A stretch of DNA of 64,000 bases from NCBI RefSeq assembly GCF_029051725.1, contig NZ_JAACFU010000005.1, forward strand, positions 124,001 through 188,000. Direction: 5' to 3'. Position 1 is the first letter of the stretch, and each line of letters begins with the position of its first letter. The position numbers and the translations under genes were made by a program. The notes under the pieces are model-generated. The model was given only the letters and a program-made list of their open reading frames with translations. It did no database searches and was not told where the DNA came from. Positions 17,195-24,930 of the stretch are shown in pieces. Origin of the DNA: Bradyrhizobium sp. CSS354. Lineage in GTDB: Bacteria > Pseudomonadota > Alphaproteobacteria > Rhizobiales > Xanthobacteraceae.

Positions 17195-18418
17195 ATGCTT
17201 ATCGAGGAGGATCGTGCCGAAGTTAAGAGCCTCGTCCTCCGGGTCCGCCGTCCTTCGGCGGATGTCGCGGTCCATCTCGAAGCCCTCGACCGGGCCGCGT
17301 CGTTGTTTCAGTGCCGGAGCGCGCGGCGCGACGCCTCGGCTCGTATCGGGGAAGTCATCTCGCAGCTGTCCGTGCTCGTAGATGCGGCGCATCACGCGGC
17401 TCACACCGGCGTCGCCTGCATTCCGTCCGAGATATTGCCTGAGACTTTCGACGCGCTGATCGGGCGTTATCCATTCTCGAACTGCGACATGGCGCCTGTC
17501 ACCGCTGAAGTGCTGAAGAATGCCGTCAGTTGCGCAGTTTCTTCCCGGACGGTCGTCGTAGCTGCGCCCGTCGAGCCCCATGTTGTGAATGCGGCGCTGC
17601 GCCAGGTCCCGGGCCAACCGCATTTGGTGGCCGTCAGGTCGACACCCTTCCCATTTGACGCGGCGACGACGTATTTTTTCGAAGGTTTGGCCACGCCGGC
17701 TGCGGGCGATCTGAGAAGGCGGCTCGGAGATTTCATCGCTGGGATGACAGATGTCGCGCCCAGCTTCCTTGAACATGTGCGCGATCGCGTGTGCCTCGCC
17801 ACACGAGATCCGCAGCGGCAAAACCGCGGACGGCGAACGCTCTGTGATTGGGCCGAGCCGTCGCCCGGAGCCCGTCTGGTTTGGGACGTGCTCGAGGCCG
17901 TTCTGGATCCCATGACGGAGCGACCGCAAGGCCCGGTTCAGGACGTCATCATTCGGATCGTCGATATCCTGGCGGGGTCGATTGGCGTAGACAACATCCG
18001 TTCCGACGTCGTTTCCGCGATGTTGACGATCTGGGTCGCGAGCTGTCAGCACCATATCGTGGCAACGCGTCTGTCGGAACTCCTGGACGGCGCGTCGGGG
18101 CGAGCGGAAACGCTGCGCCATCGGCGTCGACGCGGCTTCTGGATCGCCTGCCATGGCGCCGTCCGTGACTCGGCCGCCGAACTCTGGCGCCGGGCATGCA
18201 TGGGCGACTATCATCATGTCGCGCTGCTTGGCGGCTCTTCCAAGCCGTTCGATGCCACGTCAGCCTCGCCGGCCGGCGGCGTCAGCAGCACGCCGAAAGC
18301 CCGCGCGACGGGAATGCCGATGCCGACTCTCGATCTTGCCGCCGCAGCTAGCGCCGGGACGACTTTTCGATTCCTCCGCACCCTTGCAAAAGCCTGCGCG
18401 CCCGCGCTCCGCCCGTAA
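17195..18418 (+). CDS. uncharacterised 407-residue island protein
   Basis: No family recognised. The protein is alpha/beta in composition, starts 5 bp after the preceding gene, and ends about 145 bp before the P-loop ATPase. The N-terminal 70 residues are helical (EEDRAEVKSLVLRV), the centre contains VVVAAPVEPHVVNAAL, and the C-terminus is Ala/Thr-rich. A long open frame on the opposite strand overlaps it, but that frame has a shadow-like composition (Arg/His/Asp-rich) and opposes the gene order. The plus frame is therefore preferred, with moderate certainty. Confidence 0.5.
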   Translation: MLIEEDRAEVKSLVLRVRRPSADVAVHLEALDRAASLFQCRSARRDASARIGEVISQLSVLVDAAHHAAHTGVACIPSEILPETFDALIGRYPFSNCDMAPVTAEVLKNAVSCAVSSRTVVVAAPVEPHVVNAALRQVPGQPHLVAVRSTPFPFDAATTYFFEGLATPAAGDLRRRLGDFIAGMTDVAPSFLEHVRDRVCLATRDPQRQNRGRRTLCDWAEPSPGARLVWDVLEAVLDPMTERPQGPVQDVIIRIVDILAGSIGVDNIRSDVVSAMLTIWVASCQHHIVATRLSELLDGASGRAETLRHRRRRGFWIACHGAVRDSAAELWRRACMGDYHHVALLGGSSKPFDATSASPAGGVSSTPKARATGMPMPTLDLAAAASAGTTFRFLRTLAKACAPALRP

Positions 18419-18563
18419 GCCGAGCCAGGCGTCCTCAGACGATTGATATCAATTTCCGACGGATGACGACAATCTACGACAGTTTCCACATAGGGTTCGT
18501 GGGGGCCTTGTTCGTCAAGCCATGCCTTATTCAGCTGCTCGCCGACAGAGGAGAAGCAGCTCG

Positions 18564-19376
18564 ATGCCGGGTTGGTACTTCATTGTCATCTTGTCCGCCA
18601 TCGGCGGCCAGGGAAAGAGCCTGTTTACCGAACTCGTGGCGCTGATCTTGCGCTCGCGCGGATGCAAGATTGAGGTCTTCTCGGCGGACGTCGCTGAGCG
18701 GTTGGCTGACAAGCTCGGCAGCGTCACCAAGATCGACACCGATCTGCTCGACGCATCCGACGATCCGCTTGCTTTGTTGCGGGCATTTTCACCCCTGTCT
18801 AACGCCCTCGATCAGGCGGTGACAAGCGGTAGCAGCATCGTGCTCGACACGGCGGCCACATGGGACGTGACGGTCTTGCGCTTCCTGCGCGACATGGACG
18901 TCGATAAGTTGGTCGCCGACGGGGGCGGCCAGATGATCGTGGCGCTTGTGACCACCTCGAATCGTGACGCCATGCGCGCATTGGCGACGAACACGAGCTT
19001 AGTGCGCACCGCGCTACCGCTCGCCCGGCCGCTGTGGGTGCTCAATGAACGGGTCGGCGTCGTGTTCCCGCCGAATTTCGATCCGGGCATCATCGACCTG
19101 GAGCCGGAGCACTTCGACGAGATGCGTGCGGGCGTGACGGAGATCGCGCTGCCGCGGCTCGATGACCGTCTGTGGCAGCCCGTGGACCGTGCAGGATTGA
19201 ACCTCGTCGATTTCGTGAACGCCGATCCGGCGAAACTCGCCCCCTTGTGGCTCGATGCCTCCGGCCGGCCGCTCGATCGGCTGTCGGCGGCGGCGGTCCA
19301 GCGGCGCATCGCGAACTGGATCGCAAAGATGATGGAGGAGGCCTCGCGCGGGCTCAGGTTTCCCGATGCCAATTAA
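18564..19376 (+). CDS. P-loop ATPase, ParA/TraL-like
   Basis: A 270-residue protein. The N-terminus WYFIVILSAIGGQGKS holds a P-loop (Gly14, Gly15, Gly17, Lys18, Ser19) like the KGGVGKS of ParA/MinD proteins but with Ile in place of the signature lysine. A Walker B-like SSIVLDTAATWD segment follows near residue 95. Length and gene context resemble plasmid transfer proteins such as TraL of IncP systems. AGGAG lies 11 bases upstream of ATG 18564. It probably hydrolyses ATP or GTP in the transfer apparatus or in partition. Confidence 0.65.
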   Translation: MPGWYFIVILSAIGGQGKSLFTELVALILRSRGCKIEVFSADVAERLADKLGSVTKIDTDLLDASDDPLALLRAFSPLSNALDQAVTSGSSIVLDTAATWDVTVLRFLRDMDVDKLVADGGGQMIVALVTTSNRDAMRALATNTSLVRTALPLARPLWVLNERVGVVFPPNFDPGIIDLEPEHFDEMRAGVTEIALPRLDDRLWQPVDRAGLNLVDFVNADPAKLAPLWLDASGRPLDRLSAAAVQRRIANWIAKMMEEASRGLRFPDAN

Positions 19377-19641
19377 GCTTGGGCCGACCTTCGCACGAGC
19401 CGAACAGCGCGGAGCCGCGGCTTCTTGCACGCTGGTCCGGCGCCTCGCTCGATCGACCAGCCTGATTTCCTTGCTGCTAGATCCGCCACGGGAGTTTCAG
19501 ATGCTGACGCGGGCTGAACGCGAGCAAGTCCTCAAACTCCGGGTCCGTATCCGTCGAAGCCGGATCGGCCCGTGCGAGCACCGGCTGCGGCTCATCGGCC
19601 GCTGGATGGACGCCTTCTGGAGCAAAATCACGTGGGTGTAA
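19366..19641 (+). CDS. 91-residue basic protein overlapping the P-loop ATPase gene
   Basis: ATG 19366 lies inside the end of the ATPase gene, overlapping by 11 bp, which suggests translational coupling. The product is strongly basic, with helical EREQVLKLRVRIRRS and ending in an aromatic WMDAFWSKITWV tail. No family recognised. It could be a small mobilisation accessory protein or a spurious frame. An internal ATG at 19501 would give 46 residues. Confidence 0.4.
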   Translation: MPIKLGPTFARAEQRGAAASCTLVRRLARSTSLISLLLDPPREFQMLTRAEREQVLKLRVRIRRSRIGPCEHRLRLIGRWMDAFWSKITWV

Positions 19642-19747
19642 ACAGCTCCAAGCAGGGCCGGAAAAAGCCATTGGCGAAGCAACGGACGCCCGCCGCCTCG
19701 ATGCACACCTCTGGAAGGACAAGGATCAGCGTCCAGAACTCCTCGAG

Positions 19748-20932
19748 ATGCGCAATCTCTGCGTTCGTCGGACCATCGACGGGATGCAAGTCATGGCGGC
19801 CCTGACGGCTGCGTCCCGCGCCGAGATTGCGCTCTGGCATCTCTATATTTCGCCCCGGCGTACGCTGACGGCGGACGAAGTGGCGAAGGTCGTCGATCTC
19901 GTCCTCACAGAACTCAAGGCACATGACCACCCGTTGATGGTGTTCGCCCACAACGACAAGCCGCGTGCTGGAGGAGGTGCAAATCATCTGCACCTGCTGT
20001 TGGGCCACGTTTCCCCTCAAACTTTTCGCGCGCTGGACATGCGCCATCATGCACCGAGACTCCACAAAGTCATGGCGCTCGCGGCCTACCTGATCGAGGG
20101 CGAGGCCGTCCCGAGCCGTTGGCAAAAGTCGGTCATCGAGGCGCTTCGCGCCGATGGCAACGGTCACGTTGCCGACTGGCTTATCGACGAACTCGGGGTC
20201 GTGCCGGTCATCGATGCGCCGCGCATGACCGATTCCATGCGCCGAGCGGCTCAGGCTGTTGACTTCCCGCTGCCCAGGTTTCAGTCGGAGCTGAAACGCC
20301 TGTGGAAGAGTTCAGCGACGGAAGCCGAATTCGCCTCGTTCCTGGGCCGCAACAACGTGGCGGTCAAACCGGGGAATGCGCCGAGAGTGATCGCGTTTCA
20401 CCATCCGCAGTTGTTCGTTGGTGCCTTGCATCGCATTCTCAGGCAGGAGGTCTCGGTTGCTTATCACGAGGCGCAGCGCCGGATCCCCCGGTTACTTCAC
20501 GCCGATGAAGGCAACCCACTCGATGCTGCCTCGTCAGATGCTTCGGCCGAGGTCCTGAAGCCGTCCGATGCTGATCGGCGCGCCCGCCTCGATTTGCAGA
20601 AGAGGATCGATGCGATAGAGCGGCCGTTGGCTCGTCTGAAGACGGAACGTCTATCGCTGATCTACCAACCGGGCCGTACAGGCTCGGGCGAGCCGATTTC
20701 CCCGGACGAAATCGCCATCCGCATTCACCGTCTTGCCCGAGCCGAGTCCATTTTGGAAAAAGCGATTTCGCTGCTGTGCCAGGATGCTGGGTGGATGGTC
20801 AGACCGGAGCTCGATTTGATGCAAGCCGCGGGGAAGATCGTCACCTCGGCGGCCGAGGACATTCCGCCGAACATTGAGATCGCGCAGCGCGGGGAGGTGG
20901 AAGATGTGCGAGTTTCCGACTGGAGTCCTTAG
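19748..20932 (+). CDS. relaxase-like protein lacking the N-terminal tyrosine motif
   Basis: A 394-residue protein. Residues 29-88 correspond to the second half of a MOBP/TraI relaxase domain: LWHLYISPRRTLTADE is followed by the metal motif FAHND...NHLHLLLGH, with His68, His80 and His82. The usual N-terminal region with the catalytic tyrosine is absent. The reading frame stays open well upstream (to before 19640) but has no start codon there, so the gene may be 5'-truncated, frameshifted, or a relaxase relative without nicking activity. The C-terminal half is helical (PLARLKTERLSLIYQ). The ribosome site before ATG 19748 is poor. Confidence 0.6.
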   Translation: MRNLCVRRTIDGMQVMAALTAASRAEIALWHLYISPRRTLTADEVAKVVDLVLTELKAHDHPLMVFAHNDKPRAGGGANHLHLLLGHVSPQTFRALDMRHHAPRLHKVMALAAYLIEGEAVPSRWQKSVIEALRADGNGHVADWLIDELGVVPVIDAPRMTDSMRRAAQAVDFPLPRFQSELKRLWKSSATEAEFASFLGRNNVAVKPGNAPRVIAFHHPQLFVGALHRILRQEVSVAYHEAQRRIPRLLHADEGNPLDAASSDASAEVLKPSDADRRARLDLQKRIDAIERPLARLKTERLSLIYQPGRTGSGEPISPDEIAIRIHRLARAESILEKAISLLCQDAGWMVRPELDLMQAAGKIVTSAAEDIPPNIEIAQRGEVEDVRVSDWSP

Positions 20933-21061
20933 TGACGGAAGTTCATGCGGTTGCGAGCCTTTGAAAGCGTCCTCAAGAGACAGGGCTGATCCCGCGGGGG
21001 ACTTTGGATGACAACGCCTGAGACCTTACCCGCTGTGGCACAGGGGGATCGGAGCTATCGT

Positions 21062-22618
21062 TCAATGGCGGCTTGCGTTGACCTCGCGCTGGCGCAACAC
21101 GATCTCGAGGAGGCGGCGGAGCCGTCGCACTGATCCGCCGCGCCAATGGTGCGCGATGGCGGAAGTTTCGCTCGGGCTCAGGCCCTCGATCCAGCGCCGG
21201 TCCATACCCTGGTCGCGCAGGATATCGGTGATCACCGCGGGGATGAGAGCCAGAAGGTCGGCCTCCGTCGGCTTGGGAAAGTCTATCTTGCGGAAGCGAT
21301 CGAGCAAAGGAGAGGGCAGGTTGTCGATGAAATTCGCCGTAGCAACGTAGCAAACGTGTCGCAGGTCAACGGGGGTCTGCAGTGCGGGGTCCGGATATTG
21401 CCGCGCCGAGTCGATTTCGAGGAACCCAAGAAGGCAATCAAACAGGCGGCCATGGTCTCGCCCCGTCGCGGCTTTGTCGAGCTCATCGAGCAGGATCATT
21501 ACGTTGGCATGCCGAGCGCGCGCGATCGCCAGAAGCGGATGGCACGGCTGCGCGGTCGCCCATCTGCGGTCTGTTCCGGAGAACGCCGCGCCATCGGCTC
21601 CACTTGAATCAGTCCGCCACATGCCGACGCCAAGCAGCTGCTGCAGCCGTTGCGCGAAACGCGTCTTCCCGCTCCCGGGCGGCCCCACCATCAGCAGCGG
21701 GCGGAAGGCGATCGTGGGGCGACCGACGAGGTCGGATAGCACAAAATCGACGACATTGGCCGCGTAGCTGAATTCCGCCATCAACTGGCGGCGCACTTCC
21801 GCAAGCGCCGGTGTCTTGATCAGCGGCAAGGGTACATCGATCAGGCCTTTCAAGGGCGTGACGATCTCCTTCAATTTATAGCCCGTCATGGTGACCGGAT
21901 CCGTTCGCACCACGATGACATGCCCCTCGGGAACGTCCAGCAGCGGCCTCTCACTACTGGCGTCGCTGCGCATGGCCTCCCGCTCGTCGGCTTTACGCAG
22001 ACGCTCCCGCGAGCGGGCGAATGCTGTCTCCTCGGCTTCCTCGATCCTGCGCCGCGCCATGCTGGCGCCGAGCATCGCAGCTGCCCGGATTGCGGGCGTC
22101 TGAAAGGCACCTATAACTTCGTGCGCGCAGACTGGCAGTGCCGCCCAGCCATAAACGAGGGCCTCGATCTCGGCGGCGAGCTCGAGGGGGATGGACGGCG
22201 GAAGTTTGTGAAAGGCGGCAACAAGCGCGCTTGCGACACGGCGGTGCTCTTCGTCGAGCCCCCTGTCGCGAGGTAGCGCCAGCGAGATCAGCCGCACGCC
22301 ATCGGCAAGGCTCCGGCACTCCGGCTTGTCTTCGCGGACCGCCCGGTGGTCGAGCTCGACGGCAAGCGCGCATCCGCTTGCGGCGTCGGGCGTGTCGATC
22401 CATGTCTCCGTCAGGGCGATGCCCGGGCAGACCGTCTCGATTTCGGCGGCGAGGCGCTGGTAGACCGAATGGTCGGCGCGCGAGGCCAGAACAGCGTAGC
22501 GCAGCACCCGTGGCAAGCTGGCAGTGGCCTGCTCGCCGGATGCGGAATCCTCGGCCGCGCCCTCGATGACCTCCTCATCGAGGTCGCTCGGCGGCAGGTC
22601 ATCCAGATCATCGATCAT
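21062..22618 (-). CDS. Lon-like AAA+ ATPase without protease domain
   Basis: A 518-residue protein. The N-terminal half (about 1-290) is acidic and helical with no known domain. The C-terminal half is an AAA+ module: Walker A GPPGSGKT near 310, Walker B MILLDELDKA near 375, sensor-1 VATANFIDN, and DRFRKIDF with the likely arginine finger, then a helical lid. It resembles the ATPase core of Lon but carries no protease domain. ATG 22618 is chosen as start; an in-frame extension to 22729 exists. It lies downstream of the GIY-YIG gene on the same strand. A role in remodelling or in a nuclease-linked defence or transfer complex is inferred. Confidence 0.75.
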   Translation of the reverse strand: MIDDLDDLPPSDLDEEVIEGAAEDSASGEQATASLPRVLRYAVLASRADHSVYQRLAAEIETVCPGIALTETWIDTPDAASGCALAVELDHRAVREDKPECRSLADGVRLISLALPRDRGLDEEHRRVASALVAAFHKLPPSIPLELAAEIEALVYGWAALPVCAHEVIGAFQTPAIRAAAMLGASMARRRIEEAEETAFARSRERLRKADEREAMRSDASSERPLLDVPEGHVIVVRTDPVTMTGYKLKEIVTPLKGLIDVPLPLIKTPALAEVRRQLMAEFSYAANVVDFVLSDLVGRPTIAFRPLLMVGPPGSGKTRFAQRLQQLLGVGMWRTDSSGADGAAFSGTDRRWATAQPCHPLLAIARARHANVMILLDELDKAATGRDHGRLFDCLLGFLEIDSARQYPDPALQTPVDLRHVCYVATANFIDNLPSPLLDRFRKIDFPKPTEADLLALIPAVITDILRDQGMDRRWIEGLSPSETSAIAHHWRGGSVRRLRRLLEIVLRQREVNASRH

Positions 22619-22784
22619 GAGATTGCTCGGCTCGCGTCGACGCCGAAACACGGCGCCAGCCGGTCCTACTGTGAAAAATCGCGGATCGCTCTTGCCATTG
22701 CGGAGGAGGGCAAGGCCCCGCCTACGCAAACGACGAACATGGACGCTGCAGAAAACCTTCCGCAGCGTCCAGTCGCGCTCAGGT

Positions 22785-23747
22785 CTAGAGCTGCATCACC
22801 GGGCGCTGCGTCGGATCGACCGGCCGCCACTTCGAGCTGTCGACATGCGCCCCGCAGACGGCCTTGGCGGCGGTCGCCATCGAGGGGAAGGCGATGTCGA
22901 CGGTGATCCGCATGCGATCTATGGCTCCCGGGATCGGCGTCAGCACGCCGGCCTCGAACAAGGCGGCTCGACGTGCCCGGGTCACCGGGCTCGCGCTCGG
23001 ATTGGTGGCGATGCGGAAATCCGAGCCGGCCGCCACGACAAATCGGTCGTTGGCGGGATAGCCGCGCGCCCAGATCGTCTCATCATAACGCAACTCGAAC
23101 TCCGCGCCGCCAGGCGACAGGTGCACGTCGATCTCCATCGGGCCGCTCTCTACATCGTCAGCCGCCTCCGGCGACAGCACCGGCGCGTCCACCTGTGGCA
23201 TGCCGCCCGGCGGCGGTTCGAATGCGGTCAAGCCGGCATCGAACAGCAAGCGCTGTGCGTCTTCGAGCATGCGCTCATGCAGCGGCAGGTCCAGCGGATC
23301 GATCTCGGGCATCCGTGGCGGGCTGCCCGCGACCACTTTCATGACGCCGCAGCGATCGGCCGCATGCGTCAGCCAGAACTGCAGGTAGGCTGCGGTCTCT
23401 TTCGTGAAGCGCACCTCCTTCGAGGTCCCGCGCACCACCACCACCTGGCGGGCCCACGCCTTCTGCGGATCGGCAAGGTGTTCACCGAGCCGCCGGCTGA
23501 AGCAGTTCGTCTCGCCGAGATAGATCGGAACGTTGCCGTCCTGAACGTCGCCGGTCATGGCATAAAAAGCCGGGCAGGCGAGCTCGCTCGCCACGAGCTT
23601 GGGGCCGAGGCTCATCGGGAACACCAGAACTTTGACATGGGCGGCGCGGTCGATGATCTCGCGAACGTCGGCAACACCTCCATACGGGCGGTGCACATGG
23701 CTCGTGGTGCGCGTGCTGATGAGCGGCTTGTCCTTGAAGTAAGACAT
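22785..23747 (-). CDS. GIY-YIG nuclease family protein with DUF4357-like C-terminus
   Basis: A 320-residue protein. The N-terminal half has the GIY-YIG elements: Phe61-Tyr62, Tyr76-Leu-Gly78 (IYLGET), Arg85/Arg86, His90 and Glu117 as metal ligand. The C-terminal 85 residues (FVVAAGSDFRI to the Trp-containing SSKWRPVD) match the DUF4357 pattern. CAGGAG precedes ATG 23747 by about nine bases. Such proteins cut or nick DNA in repair, restriction or mobile-element contexts; the target here is unknown. It lies between a 57-residue gene and the AAA+ gene on the minus strand. Confidence 0.8.
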   Translation of the reverse strand: MSYFKDKPLISTRTTSHVHRPYGGVADVREIIDRAAHVKVLVFPMSLGPKLVASELACPAFYAMTGDVQDGNVPIYLGETNCFSRRLGEHLADPQKAWARQVVVVRGTSKEVRFTKETAAYLQFWLTHAADRCGVMKVVAGSPPRMPEIDPLDLPLHERMLEDAQRLLFDAGLTAFEPPPGGMPQVDAPVLSPEAADDVESGPMEIDVHLSPGGAEFELRYDETIWARGYPANDRFVVAAGSDFRIATNPSASPVTRARRAALFEAGVLTPIPGAIDRMRITVDIAFPSMATAAKAVCGAHVDSSKWRPVDPTQRPVMQL

Positions 23748-23858
23748 GTTGAAGATCTCCTGTTCGATCGAATGTCCGTTGAAATCCGAACGGCAGCAGT
23801 CCCGACACCTTGCGTGCCGAGAAGCTGTGCCGTTCGGAAAGCTCGATGGGGGGCGAGG

Positions 23859-24032
23859 CTAGTGGATCGCGATCCACGACAGCGAAACGCCGCCATCCAC
23901 GCGCGTCAGGCGGCCCGACGAGCTCATGAGCTCCGAGTGCGCAAGGCGCGACCGGACAGCCATCTGGGAGGGAACAAGAAGATCAAAAGAGAAATTCGCC
24001 GACGAATCGGCAATATACTGGCCGATAGCCAT
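23859..24032 (-). CDS. 57-residue protein upstream of the GIY-YIG gene
   Basis: ATG 24032 has AGGAGT seven bases upstream, a good translation signal. The product is neutral and mixed polar/hydrophobic (ANFSFDLLVPSQMAVRS...GGVSLSWIAIH), without a membrane helix or known domain. It is 111 bp before the GIY-YIG gene on the same strand, so it could be a small regulator or immunity factor of that operon. That role is speculation; the coding call rests on the ribosome site and spacing. Confidence 0.5.
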   Translation of the reverse strand: MAIGQYIADSSANFSFDLLVPSQMAVRSRLAHSELMSSSGRLTRVDGGVSLSWIAIH

Positions 24033-24501
24033 TGGTAGACTCCTGGTTAGTCTGCTGTGGTTAGGTCGCCGTCCGATCTGAACCATCGGCGGCGGCCGCC
24101 CTTGCGGTTATGCGTAGGCCGGACAAACATAGAACAAAATGTGGCCGGGCGCAAAGTCCAAATATTTGTCGATTTTCCCGAAATTCGCCCCGGGCGATTT
24201 TCCCCTCCAATTGTGCAGCTCGCTTGACAAGGCGACAACCTCGCTACCAGCCGGCCTGGGGATGGCGGAATGCTGCTCAGAGATATCTTTGCTCCCAGTT
24301 TGATAGTAAAGACCGCGAACGAAAGTTTGAGGGCCATCCGTCGTTATCTCAATAGGCGCGACGACTCTAATCAGTCGATCGACCGGTCGCGCACGCAGCA
24401 GGCGCGGTAAATTCTATTGAGGCAGGCGGATGATGCTAATGTCCTCTCCGCAACTTTATCTGTGACATTTTTCCGGTGCGCAGCGCTCGAGGGGGACATC
24501 G
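24033..24501. other. 469-bp gene-free region at the right edge of the island
   Basis: No convincing gene is present. The stretch is more AT-rich than the flanks. It must hold the promoter of the minus-strand 57-residue/GIY-YIG/AAA set, since those genes start just below 24032. A short palindrome CAAATATTTG near 24160-24170 could be an operator. The island's right junction probably lies here, before the glcG-like gene. Confidence 0.5.
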
Positions 24502-24930
24502 CTACCCAGCGTTGGCCTTTAGGGCCGCGGCCTGGATGCCCGCCACCGCACAAGCTTCGTCATTGTCGGACGTGTCGCCCGACACACCCACCGCGCCGAG
24601 CAGGGTCGTGCCGTCCATGATCAGCACGCCGCCGGGGACCGGCACCAGCGCGCCCTTGGCCATGGTGTTCACGGCGTCGATGAAATAGGCCTGCTCCTGC
24701 GCGCGCTGGAACAGGGCGCGTGAGCCGAGGCCCATGGCGAGCGCGCCATAGGCCTTGCCGTGGGCGATCTCGGCGCGCATTAGGCTGGTGCCGTCCTGCG
24801 CCGCGGCGATCTTGAGCACGCCGCGGGCGTCGAGGACGGTGACGACGAGCGGCTTCAGCTTCAGCTCGGTGGATTTCGCGAAGGCGGCGTCGAGGATCTT
24901 GCGGGCGGTGTCGAGGGTGAGGTCAGCCAT
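24502..24930 (-). CDS. GlcG/HbpS-like protein
   Basis: A 142-residue GlcG/HbpS family protein (PF03928 type), with ARKILDAAFAKSTELKLKPLVVTVLD at the N-terminus, GLGSRALFQRAQEQAYF in the middle and PVPGGVLIMDGTTLLGAVGVSG at the ligand loop. Family members bind haem or cobalamin-like ligands or accompany glycolate oxidase genes. It overlaps the end of the large FAD/Fe-S oxidoreductase gene by 8 bp, so it is the second gene of that operon. Confidence 0.85.
   Translation of the reverse strand: MADLTLDTARKILDAAFAKSTELKLKPLVVTVLDARGVLKIAAAQDGTSLMRAEIAHGKAYGALAMGLGSRALFQRAQEQAYFIDAVNTMAKGALVPVPGGVLIMDGTTLLGAVGVSGDTSDNDEACAVAGIQAAALKANAG

Larger units (their letters stand above)
15600..24500. mobile_element. 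candidate mobilisable/integrative island (boundaries approximate)
   Basis: This block interrupts otherwise metabolic genes. It contains a DUF3102-like protein, an HTH protein, a P-loop ATPase resembling plasmid TraL/ParA-type proteins, a relaxase-like protein and, in opposite orientation, an AAA+ ATPase and a GIY-YIG nuclease. Both edges are AT-rich gene-free stretches. No integrase, tRNA target or flanking direct repeat was found by eye, so it may be a remnant or be mobilised in trans. The island call rests on gene content. Confidence 0.5.

Noticed and set aside
16970..18217. Long minus-strand open frame opposite the 407-residue gene
   Set aside because: Arg/His/Asp-rich shadow-like composition, no ribosome site, and opposite to the five neighbouring island genes.
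24047..24337. 96-codon minus frame in the right island edge
   Set aside because: Unusual composition, no ribosome site, no domain.
15539..24501. Search for flanking attachment-site repeats and a tRNA target
   Set aside because: No convincing direct repeat or tRNA was found by eye at either edge.
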